From: Azolla caroliniana
Taxonomy: Eukaryota; Polypodiophyta
Assembly (NCBI GenBank): GCA_043228905.1
Contig: JBHGNT010000018.1
Span: forward strand, 15,190,001 to 15,254,000
Direction: 5' to 3'
Length of the DNA stretch: 64,000 nt
The translations under genes and the position numbers were made by a program. Below the pieces are notes generated by a model. It worked only from the letters and a program-made list of their open reading frames with translations. It was not told the origin of the DNA and did not search any database. Of the stretch, positions 24,266 through 35,772 are shown piece by piece. The first letter of the stretch is position 1. Every line of letters begins with the position of its first letter.

Positions 24266-24634
24266 TGTTACGAAGGCGCTCCGACTCTTCTTAATGCACA
24301 TCGGATCGTGATGTGCTAGATCGTTTAGTGTGCTCAAGACAAAAAAGGAAGGGGGAAAGAGACTTACCTCTATAACAACCCAAAAGCTTCTATTTTATTA
24401 CACACAAAGAAACATCTCTCGTCAGTTTTCTGTTTTTCTACTTCTCTCTCTATCACTTACATATGTAGCTTAGCTGTGAATAGCTAATTAGCTATGAGTA
24501 GCTAAATAGTTGTGCATAGCTAAATAGTTGTTTTGCCTATATGTTCACTAGTAGCTAATTTTCCTAATAGCTACTATAGAAGATCTTATTTCCCAATAAG
24601 CATCACATGCTTTTGTTGAGCTTGTTTCTCAATA
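24266..24634 (-). repeat. Element C 5' LTR
   Basis: 369 bp, TGTTACGAAGGCG to GTTTCTCAATA (plus strand), paired with 19435-19819. The terminal CA of the plus-strand end has become TA. The target copy GAAAT follows. Confidence 0.92.
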
Positions 24635-24639
24635 GAAAT

Positions 24640-25030
24640 CGACACCCTTCTTCTGCTTAAAGCCTTTCACGACGATTCATGCTTTGTACCTGGGTGGATT
24701 CCCGCCATCTCCTGGTTTCAACTTGTATACCCATTTATTCCGAAGGGCATTCTTTCCTCTTGGAAGTTCAGTCAGTTCATATGTGTGGTTCTCATGCAAG
24801 GAATCTATCTCCTCTTGCATGACACTCAACCAGTTTTGGCTGTGGGTATCTTCCTTAGCTTCTTCAAAGCTTTCTGGCTCCCCCTCATCGGTTAGCAATA
24901 CACACTCTTCATCTGGAAATCTTCGAGGGGCCCTCCTTTCTCTTAGGGGGTATCTTCGGCCTCCATTCGGCATGGTCGGTTCTTCTTCGACTTCTTCGGC
25001 CGAGTCGAATTCGGTTCCTTGTTCGGCCAT
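24640..25030 (-). pseudogene. Element B reverse transcriptase, N-terminal part
   Basis: Contains YPLRERRAPRRFPDEECVL, ESFEEAKEDTHSQNWLSVMQ, and ENHTYELTELPRGKNALRNK, the usual copia lead-in to RT. It then runs into KGFKQKKGVDF at the edge of element C. With C removed it joins in frame to FDEIFVPVVKMTSIRT at 19434. One stop (near 24675) interrupts after YKA. Confidence 0.9.
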
Positions 25031-25379
25031 TTCCCCTCGTTTTTTAGTCAGTTCTTGATTTTGCCGAGTATTAAATCGACCGACTGGTTCGGATTCGATT
25101 TTGATTGAATCGACTTCTACTCAATTCGGTAGTTGGAGACTTATTCTCAATCTCCTAATCGACTATTGTCTTTTCCTCCATGAAGACAATGTCGCGACTC
25201 CTAATCACTTTCTTCTCGGCTAAGTCCCATAGTCGATAGCCAGATTCATCATTGTTGTAGCCGAGAAATATACCTGGCTAGATTTCGGGTCTAGTTTCCC
25301 CCTTTGGTCTTTTGCCACATGCACATAGGCAAGACAACCGAACACCCTCAGATGTCGGTACGTCTTGGCCGCCCCACAC

Positions 25380-25994
25380 CCTTTGTGGGATATCATCGTC
25401 TAGGGGTACTGAGGGTGATCAGTTTATCACGTACGCTACCGTCATCAGCGCCTCATCCCAGAATGTCTTCGGTAACATAGCATGTGCAAGCATACTTCAG
25501 ACCCTTTCCATTATGGTTCGGCTCATTCTCTCGGCCAACCCATTAAGCTTTGACGTCTTCAACGCGGTATACTCGAGCCAGATTCCTTGATTTTGGCAAT
25601 ATTCCTTGACTGGTCCACGGTACTCTCCGCCATTGTCCGCTCGGACTGCCTTCAGTTTTCGGCCGGTTTCTCTCTCGGCCCTTGCTTGGAACTTTTTGAA
25701 GACGAATAACACTAGATCCTTCGTCTTCAGCACGGAAGCCCACAACTTCTGGCTACAATCATCAATGAAGGTCACGAAATACTGTGAACCACCATGCGAC
25801 TTTGTGTCCACATAGCATACGTCCGTATGCACGAGTTCCAACGGCATTTTCTTCGTCATCAGGGGCCTTGCTCGGAAGGATGTTCGATTTTGCTTGTCGG
25901 CCAAGCAATCGGTGCACTTCTCAAGTTGCACGTTCTTCACCTCCAGAATGAGATTGTTCTCTTCTGGCTCATATTGCACAACCTCCTGTGCCAC
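25380..25994 (-). pseudogene. Element B integrase
   Basis: VQLEKCTDCLADKQNRTSF is the second half of the HHCC finger. The core follows: LELVHTDVCYVD (first Asp), YFVTFIDDCSQKLW, KAVRADNGGEYRG (second Asp) and LNGLAERMSRTIMERV (Glu). The upstream HH half lies across a frame change near 25995-26080. The C-terminal region continues broken to about 25270. Confidence 0.88.
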
Positions 25995-26080
25995 AGTTCA
26001 CTGACCGTGTCGGCTGCCACGTTTGCTTCCCCTCGGCATATTCGAGCATTCATTATGTACAGTGTGTTGGTTTTCTGGGC

Positions 26081-26532
26081 TCAAGCCATGATTAGACTGT
26101 CCTTGCAGAACTTCATGACACCGTTATAGATGCTACCCGTGTAGCCTTCATCATCTAGCTGACCGGCTGATATCAGGTTCAGTCGAACCTCCGAAACATG
26201 TCGTACAACTCTCAACACAAGTCTGCACCCGGTTGAAGTTTCCAAACACACATCTCCAATGCCGAAAATTCGGCATGCTCCTTCATTTCTCATATTTATA
26301 GATCCGAGATCTCTGGCTTTGTAGGATGAGAAGCACTTTCGGTCAGGGGTTAGGTGAAACGACACACCCGAATTGACGACCCTTCGCCTGCGAGATTCAC
26401 TTTGTTTTGCTCACTAATGAGCAACAACTCCTCCTCACTCGTGGCGTTTGCTGAGGTGTTCTTTCTATTCGAGATTTTCTTCGGCTCTACACCATCAGCT
26501 CCCCCTTTCTCCTTTCGAAAGTGTCGGCAATT
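26081..26532 (-). pseudogene. Element B protease and pre-integrase region
   Basis: Pre-integrase motifs are clear: FHLTPDRKCFSSYKARDLGS, GIGDVCLETSTGCRLVLRVV and VRLNLISAGQLDDEGY. The protease site normally reading VDSGAS is VNSGVS here (near 26370), so the catalytic Asp has become Asn. A stop near 26350 also separates parts of the region. Confidence 0.88.
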
Positions 26533-27267
26533 TTACTGGAAGTGCCCCGACTTCCCACAATAGAAGCACGTGGGCCTCCCCCTCGACTTCGACCTGGTCC
26601 CCAACTTATCTCGGTTTTGGGGACTTCGATTTTGGCCTCTTCCCTGAATCGTGTCACCTTCCGTGAATAAGGCCTTCTGGTCGGTATTGGACTCACGGTC
26701 CTTCCGGCGAAATTCTTCATTCAGCAAGCTCGACTTCACTTGCTCTAGGGATAGATGCTTCCCTTTCGGCCTGATATTGCCCAAAGTGACAACGAGCATC
26801 TCCCAACTGTCCGGAAGGGATCCCAACAACAATAATGCTAATACCTCGTCGGCGAGAGGTACTTCTAGGGAGGTGGTTTGGTTCATCAACCCTTGGAAGG
26901 CATTGATGTGTTCCGCAATGTTGGAGCCATCCTGATACTGGAGCCTCACGATTTTTCGAAATACTGAGACTCGGTTCATGGCGTTCTTGTTTTCAAACAT
27001 GACGTTGTTCTTCTTCCATAAGACGTCTGCTTCTGTTTCTTCGCTGAAGTTGTTGTATAGACCCATGTCTATAAAACACCTTATATATGTAGCCGCATTC
27101 AGATACAACACTTCCCAAGTCGCTGCATTGATTTTGTCTGGTCTTTTATCTCCGAACTGCACTAACAACCAGAGGTCTTTGCACACGAGCATGTCTCTCA
27201 TCTTCGACTTCAACACTGAGTAGTTGGAGCGGGTTTTCTTAAACATGTCGTTGAACGAGTCTTCCAT
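26487..27267 (-). pseudogene. Element B gag with a stop inside the zinc knuckle
   Basis: Starts with ATG at 27267, just inside the primer-binding site. The protein has copia gag motifs (KDLWLLVQFGDKRPD, KLQ-type helix replaced by RKIVRLQYQDGSNIAEHINA, and LADEVLALLLLGSLPDSW). The knuckle reads CFYCGKSGHFQ, stop, NC: the CCHC spacing is kept but a TAA replaces one residue. The frame then continues RHFRKEKG. Apart from that stop it is the best preserved part of B. Confidence 0.9.
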
Positions 27268-27268
27268 C

Positions 27269-27280
27269 GCTCTAATACCA
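27269..27280 (-). other. Element B primer-binding site (initiator Met tRNA type)
   Basis: Minus-strand TGGTATTAGAGC, one base from the consensus TGGTATCAGAGC, separated from the LTR end by AAG. It fixes the 5' end of B at the right LTR. Confidence 0.88.
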
Positions 27281-27283
27281 CTT

Positions 27284-27836
27284 TGTTAGGAATCGACCGA
27301 CCACAACCGGTTATACGTTCGTATTCGTGTGCAGAAACCAAGAACTAGTACACAGACGAAAACGTGAAGACACAGAGACACCGATATTTTACGTGGAAAC
27401 CCCGAAATGGGAAAAACCCACGGGGGTCCACAAACCCCGAGAAAAACAGATCACTATAGTAGAGAAGAAGTACAAAATACGGAACTTGGAGGCAACGACC
27501 TCGAGTTCTCCTTCATCTGACAGACGGCTATAGAGTTACACTCTCACTCTCTCACTCACGGTTATAGAGGCAACTACCTCGTTCTAACTTTACAATAATA
27601 ATCAACTACACTTACTAAAGTTTGCCCTAGTTGCTTACAAACAGAAGCAACTTTCTGGCTATTTACAAGTATAGCCCAGAAGGGCATTTTAGACTATTTA
27701 CAAATATAGTCTTCTGAAACGATTTCGGCTTTCAATTTCAATTTCAAATTTGATTTTGATTTTGATTTTGGCCTCAGCCGAGATACTCACCAACGCGGTA
27801 CTTCTCTTCCCATCCGGAGGGACATGTTTCCCAACA
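27284..27836 (-). repeat. Element B 5' LTR
   Basis: 553 bp, TGTTAGGAATCG to GTTTCCCAACA on the plus strand. The partner at 17562-18086 is clearly homologous throughout but has indels in the 'atttgattttgattttg' region. Confidence 0.92.
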
Positions 27837-27841
27837 ACAAC

Positions 27842-29040
27842 CACCCGACTACAAGTCAAAATCACATCCGAGTGCACTATGCCAACTCAAGAAGCTCCTC
27901 TACGGCCTCAAGTAAGCTCCAAGGGCCTGACATTCAAAGCTAACGCAATCTCTGCACCAAATCGGTTTTCGAATCTCAAAGTCTGACAACTCATTGTTTA
28001 TTCAGAACAATTCTAGTGGTCTGCTCCTCATCATCATATATGTCGACGACTTAGTGATCGACGATGAACATCTAGCTGACATCAACAAAGTCAAGATGCT
28101 CCTCTCTGGGAAGTTCGAGATGAAAGACATGAACGAACTTCATTACTTTATGGGAATCGCGGTCATCCGAACCAACGACGGTATAATGCTCTCCCAACGC
28201 CCCTACATCCTGAATCTCTTGTTCAAGTTTGGTATGACTGACTACAAGCCAATCTCGACTCCCCTCAATCGCAACCTAAAATTGCAGACAGACTCTGGCA
28301 CGCCCTGTGAGCCAATTCAATATCGACAAATTATCGGGAGTCTCATCTATCTAACTATTACTAGCCCCGACCTCAACTATGCGGTCGGCCTCCTTAGTCA
28401 GTTTATGCAAACACCGTGTGACAAACATTTGCATTGTGCTAAGAGATTTTTATGGTACGTTAGTGGAACCATGAATCAGGGAATTTTCTACAAGGAAGGT
28501 GTGATTATTCGGCTAGAAGGATATACTGACGCTGACTGGGCCGGCAATGTATCTGATCGACGTTCCACATCCGGATTCGTCTTCTCACTAGAAAGGGGAG
28601 CGATTTCGTGGAGTAGCAAAAAGCAACCAACTGTTGTATTGTCCAACACATAAGCGGAATATAGGAGCGTGGCCGTAGCCACATGCGAAGCAGTTTGGTT
28701 GAAGCAGCTACTCAAGGACTTCAATGAATCGATCGACAAGCCGATACGTATCTACTGCGACAATCAAAGTAGCATACAACTAGACCGAAATCCGGTCTTC
28801 CATGCCTGAACGAAACACATGGAGGTCCAATATCATTACATTCGGGAGCACACCATCACGGAAGACATCAACCTCCAACATGTTGGTACAGATCGATAGA
28901 AGGCCAATATCTTTACCAAGGCCTTAGGAGCTAACAAGCTCCACGAGTTTTCGATGGCACTTGGCCTTCGGTCGAATAACACACCAAGCCTTCATCGAAC
29001 ACTTGAGGGGGAGAATACCAACAGCCGAAAACTACTGACT
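27842..29040 (+). pseudogene. Element A reverse transcriptase C-terminal half and RNase H
   Basis: Resumes element A's RT after B: PPDYKSKSHPSALCQLKKL, LLYGLK, a stop, then IIYVDDLVIDDEHLADINK with the catalytic YVDD, MKDMNELHYFMGIAVIRTND and NYAVGLLSQFMQTP. RNase H follows: LEGYTDADWAGNVSDRRSTS and GAISWSSKKQPTVVLSNT, a stop at 28651, then AEYRSVAVATCEAVWLK and IYCDNQSSIQLDRN. It ends with LEGENTNSRKL near 29035. At least four nonsense changes. Confidence 0.92.
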
Positions 29041-29116
29041 TAATGTAAGTCGGAAACGAGAAGCCGACATGCCGAAATCGGATGTTGGACGGCTCATACT
29101 TGAGCTTGATGGGGCA

Positions 29117-29465
29117 TATTGAGATATCAAGCTCAATTAAGTTTAGTTGTTTAGTCAACCATGTAACTTAGTAGTTACATAGATAGAATTTATTTTGAAT
29201 GTTGATTATAAAGGTTTTGTTCCTATTATTTAAGCGGGAGATCCCTAGATTCCCCACTATCGAGTTCATTTAATGTAGGACTTGCACCCTTGTACTTATA
29301 TTCTCCTTACACATGTGCACCCTTGCACATGAGATGTATATATACCTCATTGTAGGTATTTTTGTAACTTGATGATAACCTTTTAACATAAGTAAGAGTT
29401 CTTTATGCTACACTCCTTACTCATCCCCCATTTACTATTGATAAGTGTAGCTTCCTCTCTCTCTT

Positions 29466-29496
<31 letters not shown>
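29117..29496 (+). repeat. Element A 3' LTR
   Basis: Starts TATTGAGATATCAAGC (the 5' copy has TGTTGAGATCTCAAGC), preceded by a short purine run GATGGGG. It ends in a longer (CA)n run than the 5' copy. The 3' edge within the repeat is approximate. Confidence 0.88.
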
Positions 29497-29499
<3 letters not shown>

Positions 29500-32400
29500 T
29501 GATTTGGGCCAAATTGTTGAAGGTTTAATCAACTTGGCTAAACCAGTTCCTAAATCGGTTTAGGCTTAACCTGTTTGGTTTGGACAAGGCCAAACCGGTT
29601 AAGCCGAAACCAAAATGTTGCCGGTTCCTACTACTAAATGACATATTTGCTTGTCTACTAGGCAACTTATACTTGTGACCCACCTCCTTATGAGGAAGCC
29701 AAGCCGACTAGTGTTGCCCAAGTTGACCGAGGACATCCTCACAAAGACTTGACCAACTCTAGAGCTAGCCCAAAATAAACTACCATATCGATGACGTCAC
29801 TAAAAATAGAGATATGATATCTTTGCATGGAGGTTTTGCATTAGATTAGACATTGCAAGTGAATGCCAGGTCGGATGTAGCATAAAGTAACATGTATTTC
29901 GCTTATGATTAATGTTCTCAAATATATTTGTAAAGATTGAGTTGGGGAGCGAACTTCTTTTGGGAGATCTCATTGAATTCATAAAAATAGATGAGACAAG
30001 ATGGTTTCATTTTATTAAATGTGAATGCACATGATGTGTTTTTCCATTTCATCAAGAACCATTCCATATCTTAGTACAATATAATGGGTCATGTCCTCCT
30101 AATCTAGGATTTCCTTGACCAAGGCACTAAATCATCTTGTCCAAGACATTTAAGGTACCAACATGGAACACAAGGTAACATACTATCATAATTCAAAAAT
30201 GTATGATCGTTAGTGTTTTGGTCTTATTAAAGTTTCTTGGTACATGAAGGTACATTGAAATGTCCTTTTAAGGGGCCAAGAAATTGAAAACTTGAGTCTT
30301 TAGATCAAGCAATGATCCATGGCTTTCCCTCACAATGTATGTGACTCGTGAGCATGATTGAGGCGGCGAACAACTAAATAGCATGTAGCTTGACAAAGAA
30401 AAAGAGTTTTGTAATCACGTAAGTGGAGATTAAAGGGTTTGTATATACCATTGGGCAACTCTTATATAAGGGTAGAGTCTAAAGGGTGGATCTAGGAGCC
30501 TCTTAACTTGGAAAGGAAAAACTAGCCTCTTATATATTGAGTACCTGTAATTGAACAACCTTTATAAAAGATGTTAATATTCAATACAAGAGATGGGAGA
30601 TAATCGATGTAATAATCTACACCAACAACACCAATCTTTGTAAGTAGGGCATCAAACATGCCATTTCACTAAAGTGTACCTTAACAATGATATGTAAAAC
30701 AAGCTATTAATTAACACAATCCATTTGTATGACATCTTCATGCCACACCACAGTGTATAAGCATGCTTCAAAAACATGTCCCTTCACTACATAAGAGCAA
30801 TTCACAAGACGCTCCATAAGAGCAATTCACAAGAATGCTTTCATAAATAATGGACTAACACATCTAAATTTTAGGACATAATGGACTTTAGAGAAAGTAG
30901 TTTGTAACTATGATGACTTTTCCATGATATCATAACCTTAGGGCAAGTTATTTGCTCATATATGGGAATATTATAATTAGTGTTTTACCATTAACAATAG
31001 TGGTTGTTAAGTAAATAAATAATGTAACTCTATATTGTACATATGATGGTACGCATTTATCATAAACTATGATGATACCCAATCATTTAAAAATATTGTA
31101 ACTGACACTGAACAAAAGAAAATGTGTCTATTCTATCTATCAGAAACCTTGCTCTATCAACTTTACAAGTTGTAAGGAGAATTACGTTTCACGAAAAGTT
31201 TTCTTTTGGCAACTATTAAAACTGGAAAACATTTTCCTTTGTTTACAAACAAGATGTCAAGAGTTTACTTTGAGTCAAATCACAAAGACATATAAAGGCA
31301 TTCATGAGATCCCGCTTACTCACAATCTAATAAGGAGTTCTATATCATGGTTTATTTCCTTTATTTGTGTTTGTACTACCTCATACAACATGATCTACAT
31401 CTATACTTATAATTGCTTTAGGGTTCGTTCAAGATGAGCAATGATGATGCAAAATGGTTTAAAGGTTCACAATGAATGACCAATTTCACTCACCAATGGC
31501 TAGTAAGTAAGTATATAGGGCTCTAGCCTCCAACACCATACATTGTTATTGGATGTACCAAACTTTTAATTTCCATGTGTCATGATTTGATATTATTTGA
31601 TATTATTTGATGTATATTTGAGCCATAACATTATGTATTCTTCTTCATTTTCTAGCCGTAAAGTCATCACTCTGTACACCCTTGCGTCTATGCTTAATCT
31701 TGGGCAAACCTTCCCCAAACATCTTCAAATCTACCATTGTTCCAACCCTATTGGTTGCAAAAGCAACTAGAGGGGTTCCATTATATATGTATCTTCCTTT
31801 AAACCTCTTTATATTTACCCCTTTTACTATTAAGTGGGATACAATAATACTAGCCACACAATTAAGTAGAGATGTCCAAGAGATAAATGTGAAATATATC
31901 CCTCATTGTCTAGAGCTTTAAACTATTCCTCCATCTTTCTCATGAATTTATGTGGCAAAGGCATCCATGAAAATATATAATAAAAGACATTATCTCTCTA
32001 CTTTCATTGGATTTTGTTCCCTTTGGAAAAACAATTTGTTGATCAAGTTCCTTTTTATGTGAAACAAAAGATGTATAGAAAATTCACTATATTTTTTTCT
32101 ACATGAACATTCTTTTCCTTACAATTAAATTGAAAGAAATAATAAAAACCAGACCACAAGTTTTATGGAAAAAGCAAAATATCAAAGATTAACTATCTCT
32201 AATATGCCATTTTAAGAAAATCAAAAGAAAAAATCATGGGCCGACATTCAAATGTGAAAGTTGATCGAAAATTCATTTGAAATTTAATGTGGGCTTCATT
32301 GGAATTCAAGGCATACTAATCACGAAATTGAAAAGGCTCTCTTTATCATCGGCGATTGTTCTCAAATGGAGAACACTAATGTGTGGAACTAATGGCAAAT

Positions 32401-32778
32401 GAAGGATAAGCATGTATGCATGGAAGTAAGTGCATCCAATCCAAATGATGAGCACAAAAAGAGGAATTATGACTCACATCACGTGAATCAATAACTTTAG
32501 GCAATAAGTGTCGATGGCAAACGAATTGGTACAAATGGCAAAGTGGACCCATCAAACATCAACTCAATTACGGGGGCCAACACATGGTCCCATGGAATCC
32601 TATAAAAGAGCAACCAAGGGCAAGAGAAACGAAGAATGGAGAGAGAGAGAGAGAAACTTTATTAAAATTAAAAACACACTTACAATCTAGGGCATGTCTT
32701 TGGAGACTAATACTTGTGTTGAACAAGAATGTTTCAACTTGATCAAAAACCTCTTAAACAAGTTTCACCCTAAAATCT
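29497..32778. other. Non-coding AT-rich stretch, no gene recognised
   Basis: 29510-29630 is packed with AACCGGTT-like motifs (for example 'gccaaaccggttaagccg'), similar to 3060-3240. Beyond that the sequence is AT-rich with short frames only. A short GA run is at 32640-32654. No element or gene was identified. Confidence 0.5.
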
Positions 32779-33133
32779 AGAGAGAGAGAGAGAGAGATGC
32801 CAAAGACATGTTAGATTATAAAGGCATTGGGCAATAGTATATAGGGCATTGTTATGAGCTATATTATTTGATTAACAATGTGTTCCCATTGTAATAAGGA
32901 TGTAATCACAATTGCATATTGGTTGGTATTATTGTATTTAGTGTGTTGTTTTAACACTTGAGCATTGAGAGAGAGAGAGAGAGAGGCCAAAGACATGTTA
33001 GATTATAGTGGCACTAGGCACTAATATAAGGATTGTCATCAACTATATTATTTGATTAACTATGTGTTCCCATTGTAATCACAATTGCATATTGTGACTA
33101 TAGTGTGTTGTTTTTACACTTGAGCATTGAGTG
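32779..33133. repeat. Two tandem copies of a GA-anchored repeat, about 170-190 bp
   Basis: Copies at 32779-32966 and 32967-33133. Each has a GA run, then GCCAAAGACATGTTAGATTA, an AT-rich body with CTATATTATTTGATTAAC and GTGTTCCCATTGTAA, and ends TTACACTTGAGCATTGAG or close. A third copy lies at 51033-51215, on the other side of the LINE. Confidence 0.85.
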
Positions 33134-33469
33134 AGAAAGAAAGAAAGATATATTAACGTCTTCTAAGGCCAAAATTGGCCCAAGAGACAATTGGTTTACA
33201 ACAAAATGAGTATTTATGCAGTCATCATAACTAAAATAAAATAAAGTAAACATAGAACTTAAGCTAAAAGAGTTCTAGTATTGTACAATACGTGGTATAC
33301 TCAATAAAGGAAGTGACTTTACACTAAGCCTAATTTTATTTCCACCCAAGACTCTCGAAAAGAAGTGAGGGGTCAAAGGGTTTTGATGTGGGTGTGACCC
33401 GTGGTTCTAATGTAGAGAGTGCCCTAGCCATGGCTTCTAGGCGGTGTAGCTCACGTTCCCTTATTTTCA

Positions 33470-35772
33470 TTATTGCTTCCACACCACATCGAGTTGCTTT
33501 GAAACCCGACACCTGAGGACGTTTGATTCTTCTTTGGTTTTCTGCCTCATCAAGGGAAAGGCTGAGTGGTGCAGGTGTGTTGACATTCGTTGTCTCCCCT
33601 GTTCTTGAAAAACTTCATTTGTTACATGTTGGTGAACATTAACAACATTATTGTCAATATTTTGTAACTTATTCTCTTTGTGTTGTTTTAGCTCTAGAAT
33701 GTTTTTGCCTAATTTCTTTATATCTAGAGTATCTAATAGTTTGGGGAGGGTGGGAGAAGAACCAAGTATGTCTTGGTATTTTGCCCTTATCTCGGCATAG
33801 GTTGGGCACTTGCATGTAAAGTGATACTCATCCTCTATCTCTATGTGACATAACCTACATATCCTTTCCTCCCTAGGGACTCCATTAGTACGACCATTCT
33901 CAATCTCAAGTTGGTGAGATGATATTCTAAGTTGTCCAATGGCAACCCTTAGTGCATGTGGTAAGAATACATCTAGATATTTTGGCCGCGTGATAAAACC
34001 TAACTCAGAGAAGTGCATGAAGTGTTCCTTATAGTACAACATTTTAGATGGGAGTGGCTCTCGTGGGGTGATCCATTTATACCGAGTGTAAATTTGCCAT
34101 ATTTCTTGGCGTATTACTTTATTGCGGTCCTCATGAGAGATTAAAGTGTTATCAATCGTGTGGTTGTACCTAAGGGGAGGTAGGTTATTAATGTCTAGAC
34201 CATTCGCAAGAAGCCAACTCAACATCATGCCATACCATGAGCTAGTATAGCTGGACTCATACAATGATCGAGAGGCCTTAAAGGCTTGATGAGATATTCT
34301 ATCATGTGGTTGGCTATGTATCCTATGAATAAAGACTACAAGTTGGAAAAGTGCCTCTACTAACATTGGGGGTAACGTGAACTCACCCCTAATAATGTCA
34401 TGTGGTACTATCGATTTGCTTCGGAGTTGGCGTGATAACATCATCACCAATGGTCTGTCTAATTGTGTCCACATGAAAGATGGTAATCCTACAGCCCAAA
34501 CTGCTGATGCATATATGAAGGAGGGGGTCACTAATGAGTCAAAGAGCCACCCTTTAGTCCATGGCTCTTGAAAGTATGCTTGGTGGCATTCTCTCTCTAG
34601 GAGTGAGAGGGATGCACGTCCTCTCGTAAGTCTATCCTTCGCTGCCTGTGTCATTGAAAATTTACCTAAGCGAGCACTGAAAGTGACTCTGAGATAGATG
34701 TGTGATCCAACCACCTCAACTGGGCTATGGGAGATAGTTAGGTGACACTTAGCTCTAACTTGGGCCGATGTGTGGAAGATAAGGACTTTAGTTTTCCCTA
34801 GATTCACTACCAATCCTCGTTGTGCACAAAAGTCATCTAAGGCATTAAGGTGCCTTTGTAGGTCGTGTTCGGATTCAGAGAGAAAAACTATGTCATCCAC
34901 ATAGAGCAAGATACGAACCTGCGTATCCCCAAGGACTACTCCGTTGCCTCCCTTATGAGCAATAAAATCTGTGATCTCATAAATGTAGATCCCAAAAAGT
35001 GTCGGTGATATGGGGCAACCTTGTTTTACACCAATAGTGCTAGTGAAACAATTGGATAGGCCACCTGGGCATCAGACACACCCGGACACTTGTTCATATA
35101 GTGCGTAGATGGCCCAGACCATGTCATCTGGTATCCTCAAGCTTTTAAGCCTATCAAACAACCGCTCTCTAGGGACTATGTCAAAGGCCTTGCGGAAGTC
35201 CACAAAACAACAATATAATTTCTTCTTGCGAGCCTTAGTTTGGTCAATTAAGCATCTAAGTGTGAAGATATGATCAATGGTGGAGAAGGCTCATCTAAAG
35301 CCAGCTTGTTCAGGTGCACAAAGATTTAGGGTCTCCATATAATCGCTAAGCTCTGCTTCCATTACTGGACCATATAATTTAGCAAGGGTATGACCTATCA
35401 TAATGGCCTATATGTATTTGGGTCCATGGGGTCCCCCCCTTTATGTATGGGGGCCACTGTGTTCATAGTCCACTGTCGTGGAAAACCCTCCGCAAGGGCA
35501 TGATTGAAGATTAGAGTTAGCAAGGGAGCTAAGCACTCTCTCGCATAAATAATGTGTTCTGCTCGCAATCCTGTGTGGTTCATGGACTTCGTGTGTTGTA
35601 ATTTCTTTATGATCTTCGCGACCCTAGAGGTCGTGAAAAGTGTCCCCATGGTAGGTCGGGGTATGGAAGGCATTGGAATGGGTGGTTGGTTTGGGATTTG
35701 GTAAAGTCTCTCTGTATATGTGTGCCAGGTTTCGGGATCTTCGATGGGTGTTTGTGATCTTGGCTCTCGTAG
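33470..35772 (-). pseudogene. LINE reverse transcriptase and C-terminal domain
   Basis: Reads on the minus strand through TMNTVAPIHKGGDPMDPNTY, then CFVDFRKAFDIVPRERLFDR (RT motif A, F-x-x-A-F-D), GVKQGCPISPTLFGIYIYEI (motif B) and RILLYVDDIVFLSESE (motif C, YVDD). A 479-aa tail (33470-34909) holds a Cys/His finger CRLCHIEIEDEYHFTCKC typical of LINE ORF2 C-termini. Stops lie near 35070 (after VSGCV) and near 35295, and a frame change falls near 35400. RT catalytic motifs are preserved, but the ORF is broken. Clade (L1- or RTE-like) not assigned. Confidence 0.88.

Larger units (their letters stand above)
19435..24634 (-). mobile_element. Copia element C (innermost of the A/B/C nest)
   Basis: A 5.2-kb minus-strand Ty1/copia element with LTRs at 19435-19819 and 24266-24634. 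A perfect target duplication GAAAT flanks it (19430-19434 and 24635-24639). Its primer site, read on the minus strand, is TGGTATCAAAACAGAG immediately inside the right LTR (24250-24265). A purine tract (TTGAGTGGGAG) abuts the left LTR. All copia domains are present in order but with stops, frameshifts and lost catalytic residues. Confidence 0.95.
17562..27836 (-). mobile_element. Copia element B (minus strand, nested in A, split by C)
   Basis: LTRs at 17562-18086 and 27284-27836. Read on the minus strand, the primer-binding site TGGTATTAGAGC (initiator Met tRNA type) lies just inside the right LTR (27269-27280). A purine tract (AAAGGGGGAG, 18089-18098) abuts the left LTR. The flanks are ACAAA (17557-17561) and ACAAC (27837-27841), a 5-bp target duplication with one change. 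C (19435-24634) sits in its RT; without C it is about 5.07 kb. Stops and a missing protease Asp make it inactive. Confidence 0.93.
13953..29496 (+). mobile_element. Copia element A (outermost, split by B and C)
   Basis: Ty1/copia LTR retrotransposon on the plus strand. LTRs lie at 13953-14326 and 29117-29496, and the domain order gag, protease, integrase, RT, RNase H is the copia order. B (17562-27836) interrupts its RT. Removing B and one target copy leaves about 5.26 kb, the normal size for a copia element. Several stops and at least one frameshift show it is dead. No convincing target duplication was found at its own outer ends. It is the oldest of the A/B/C nest by position. Confidence 0.92.

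Noticed and set aside
13948-29501. Target-site duplication for element A
   Set aside because: The flanking pentamers (GTTTT and TATTG) do not match, and the right end lies in a variable CA run, so none is claimed.
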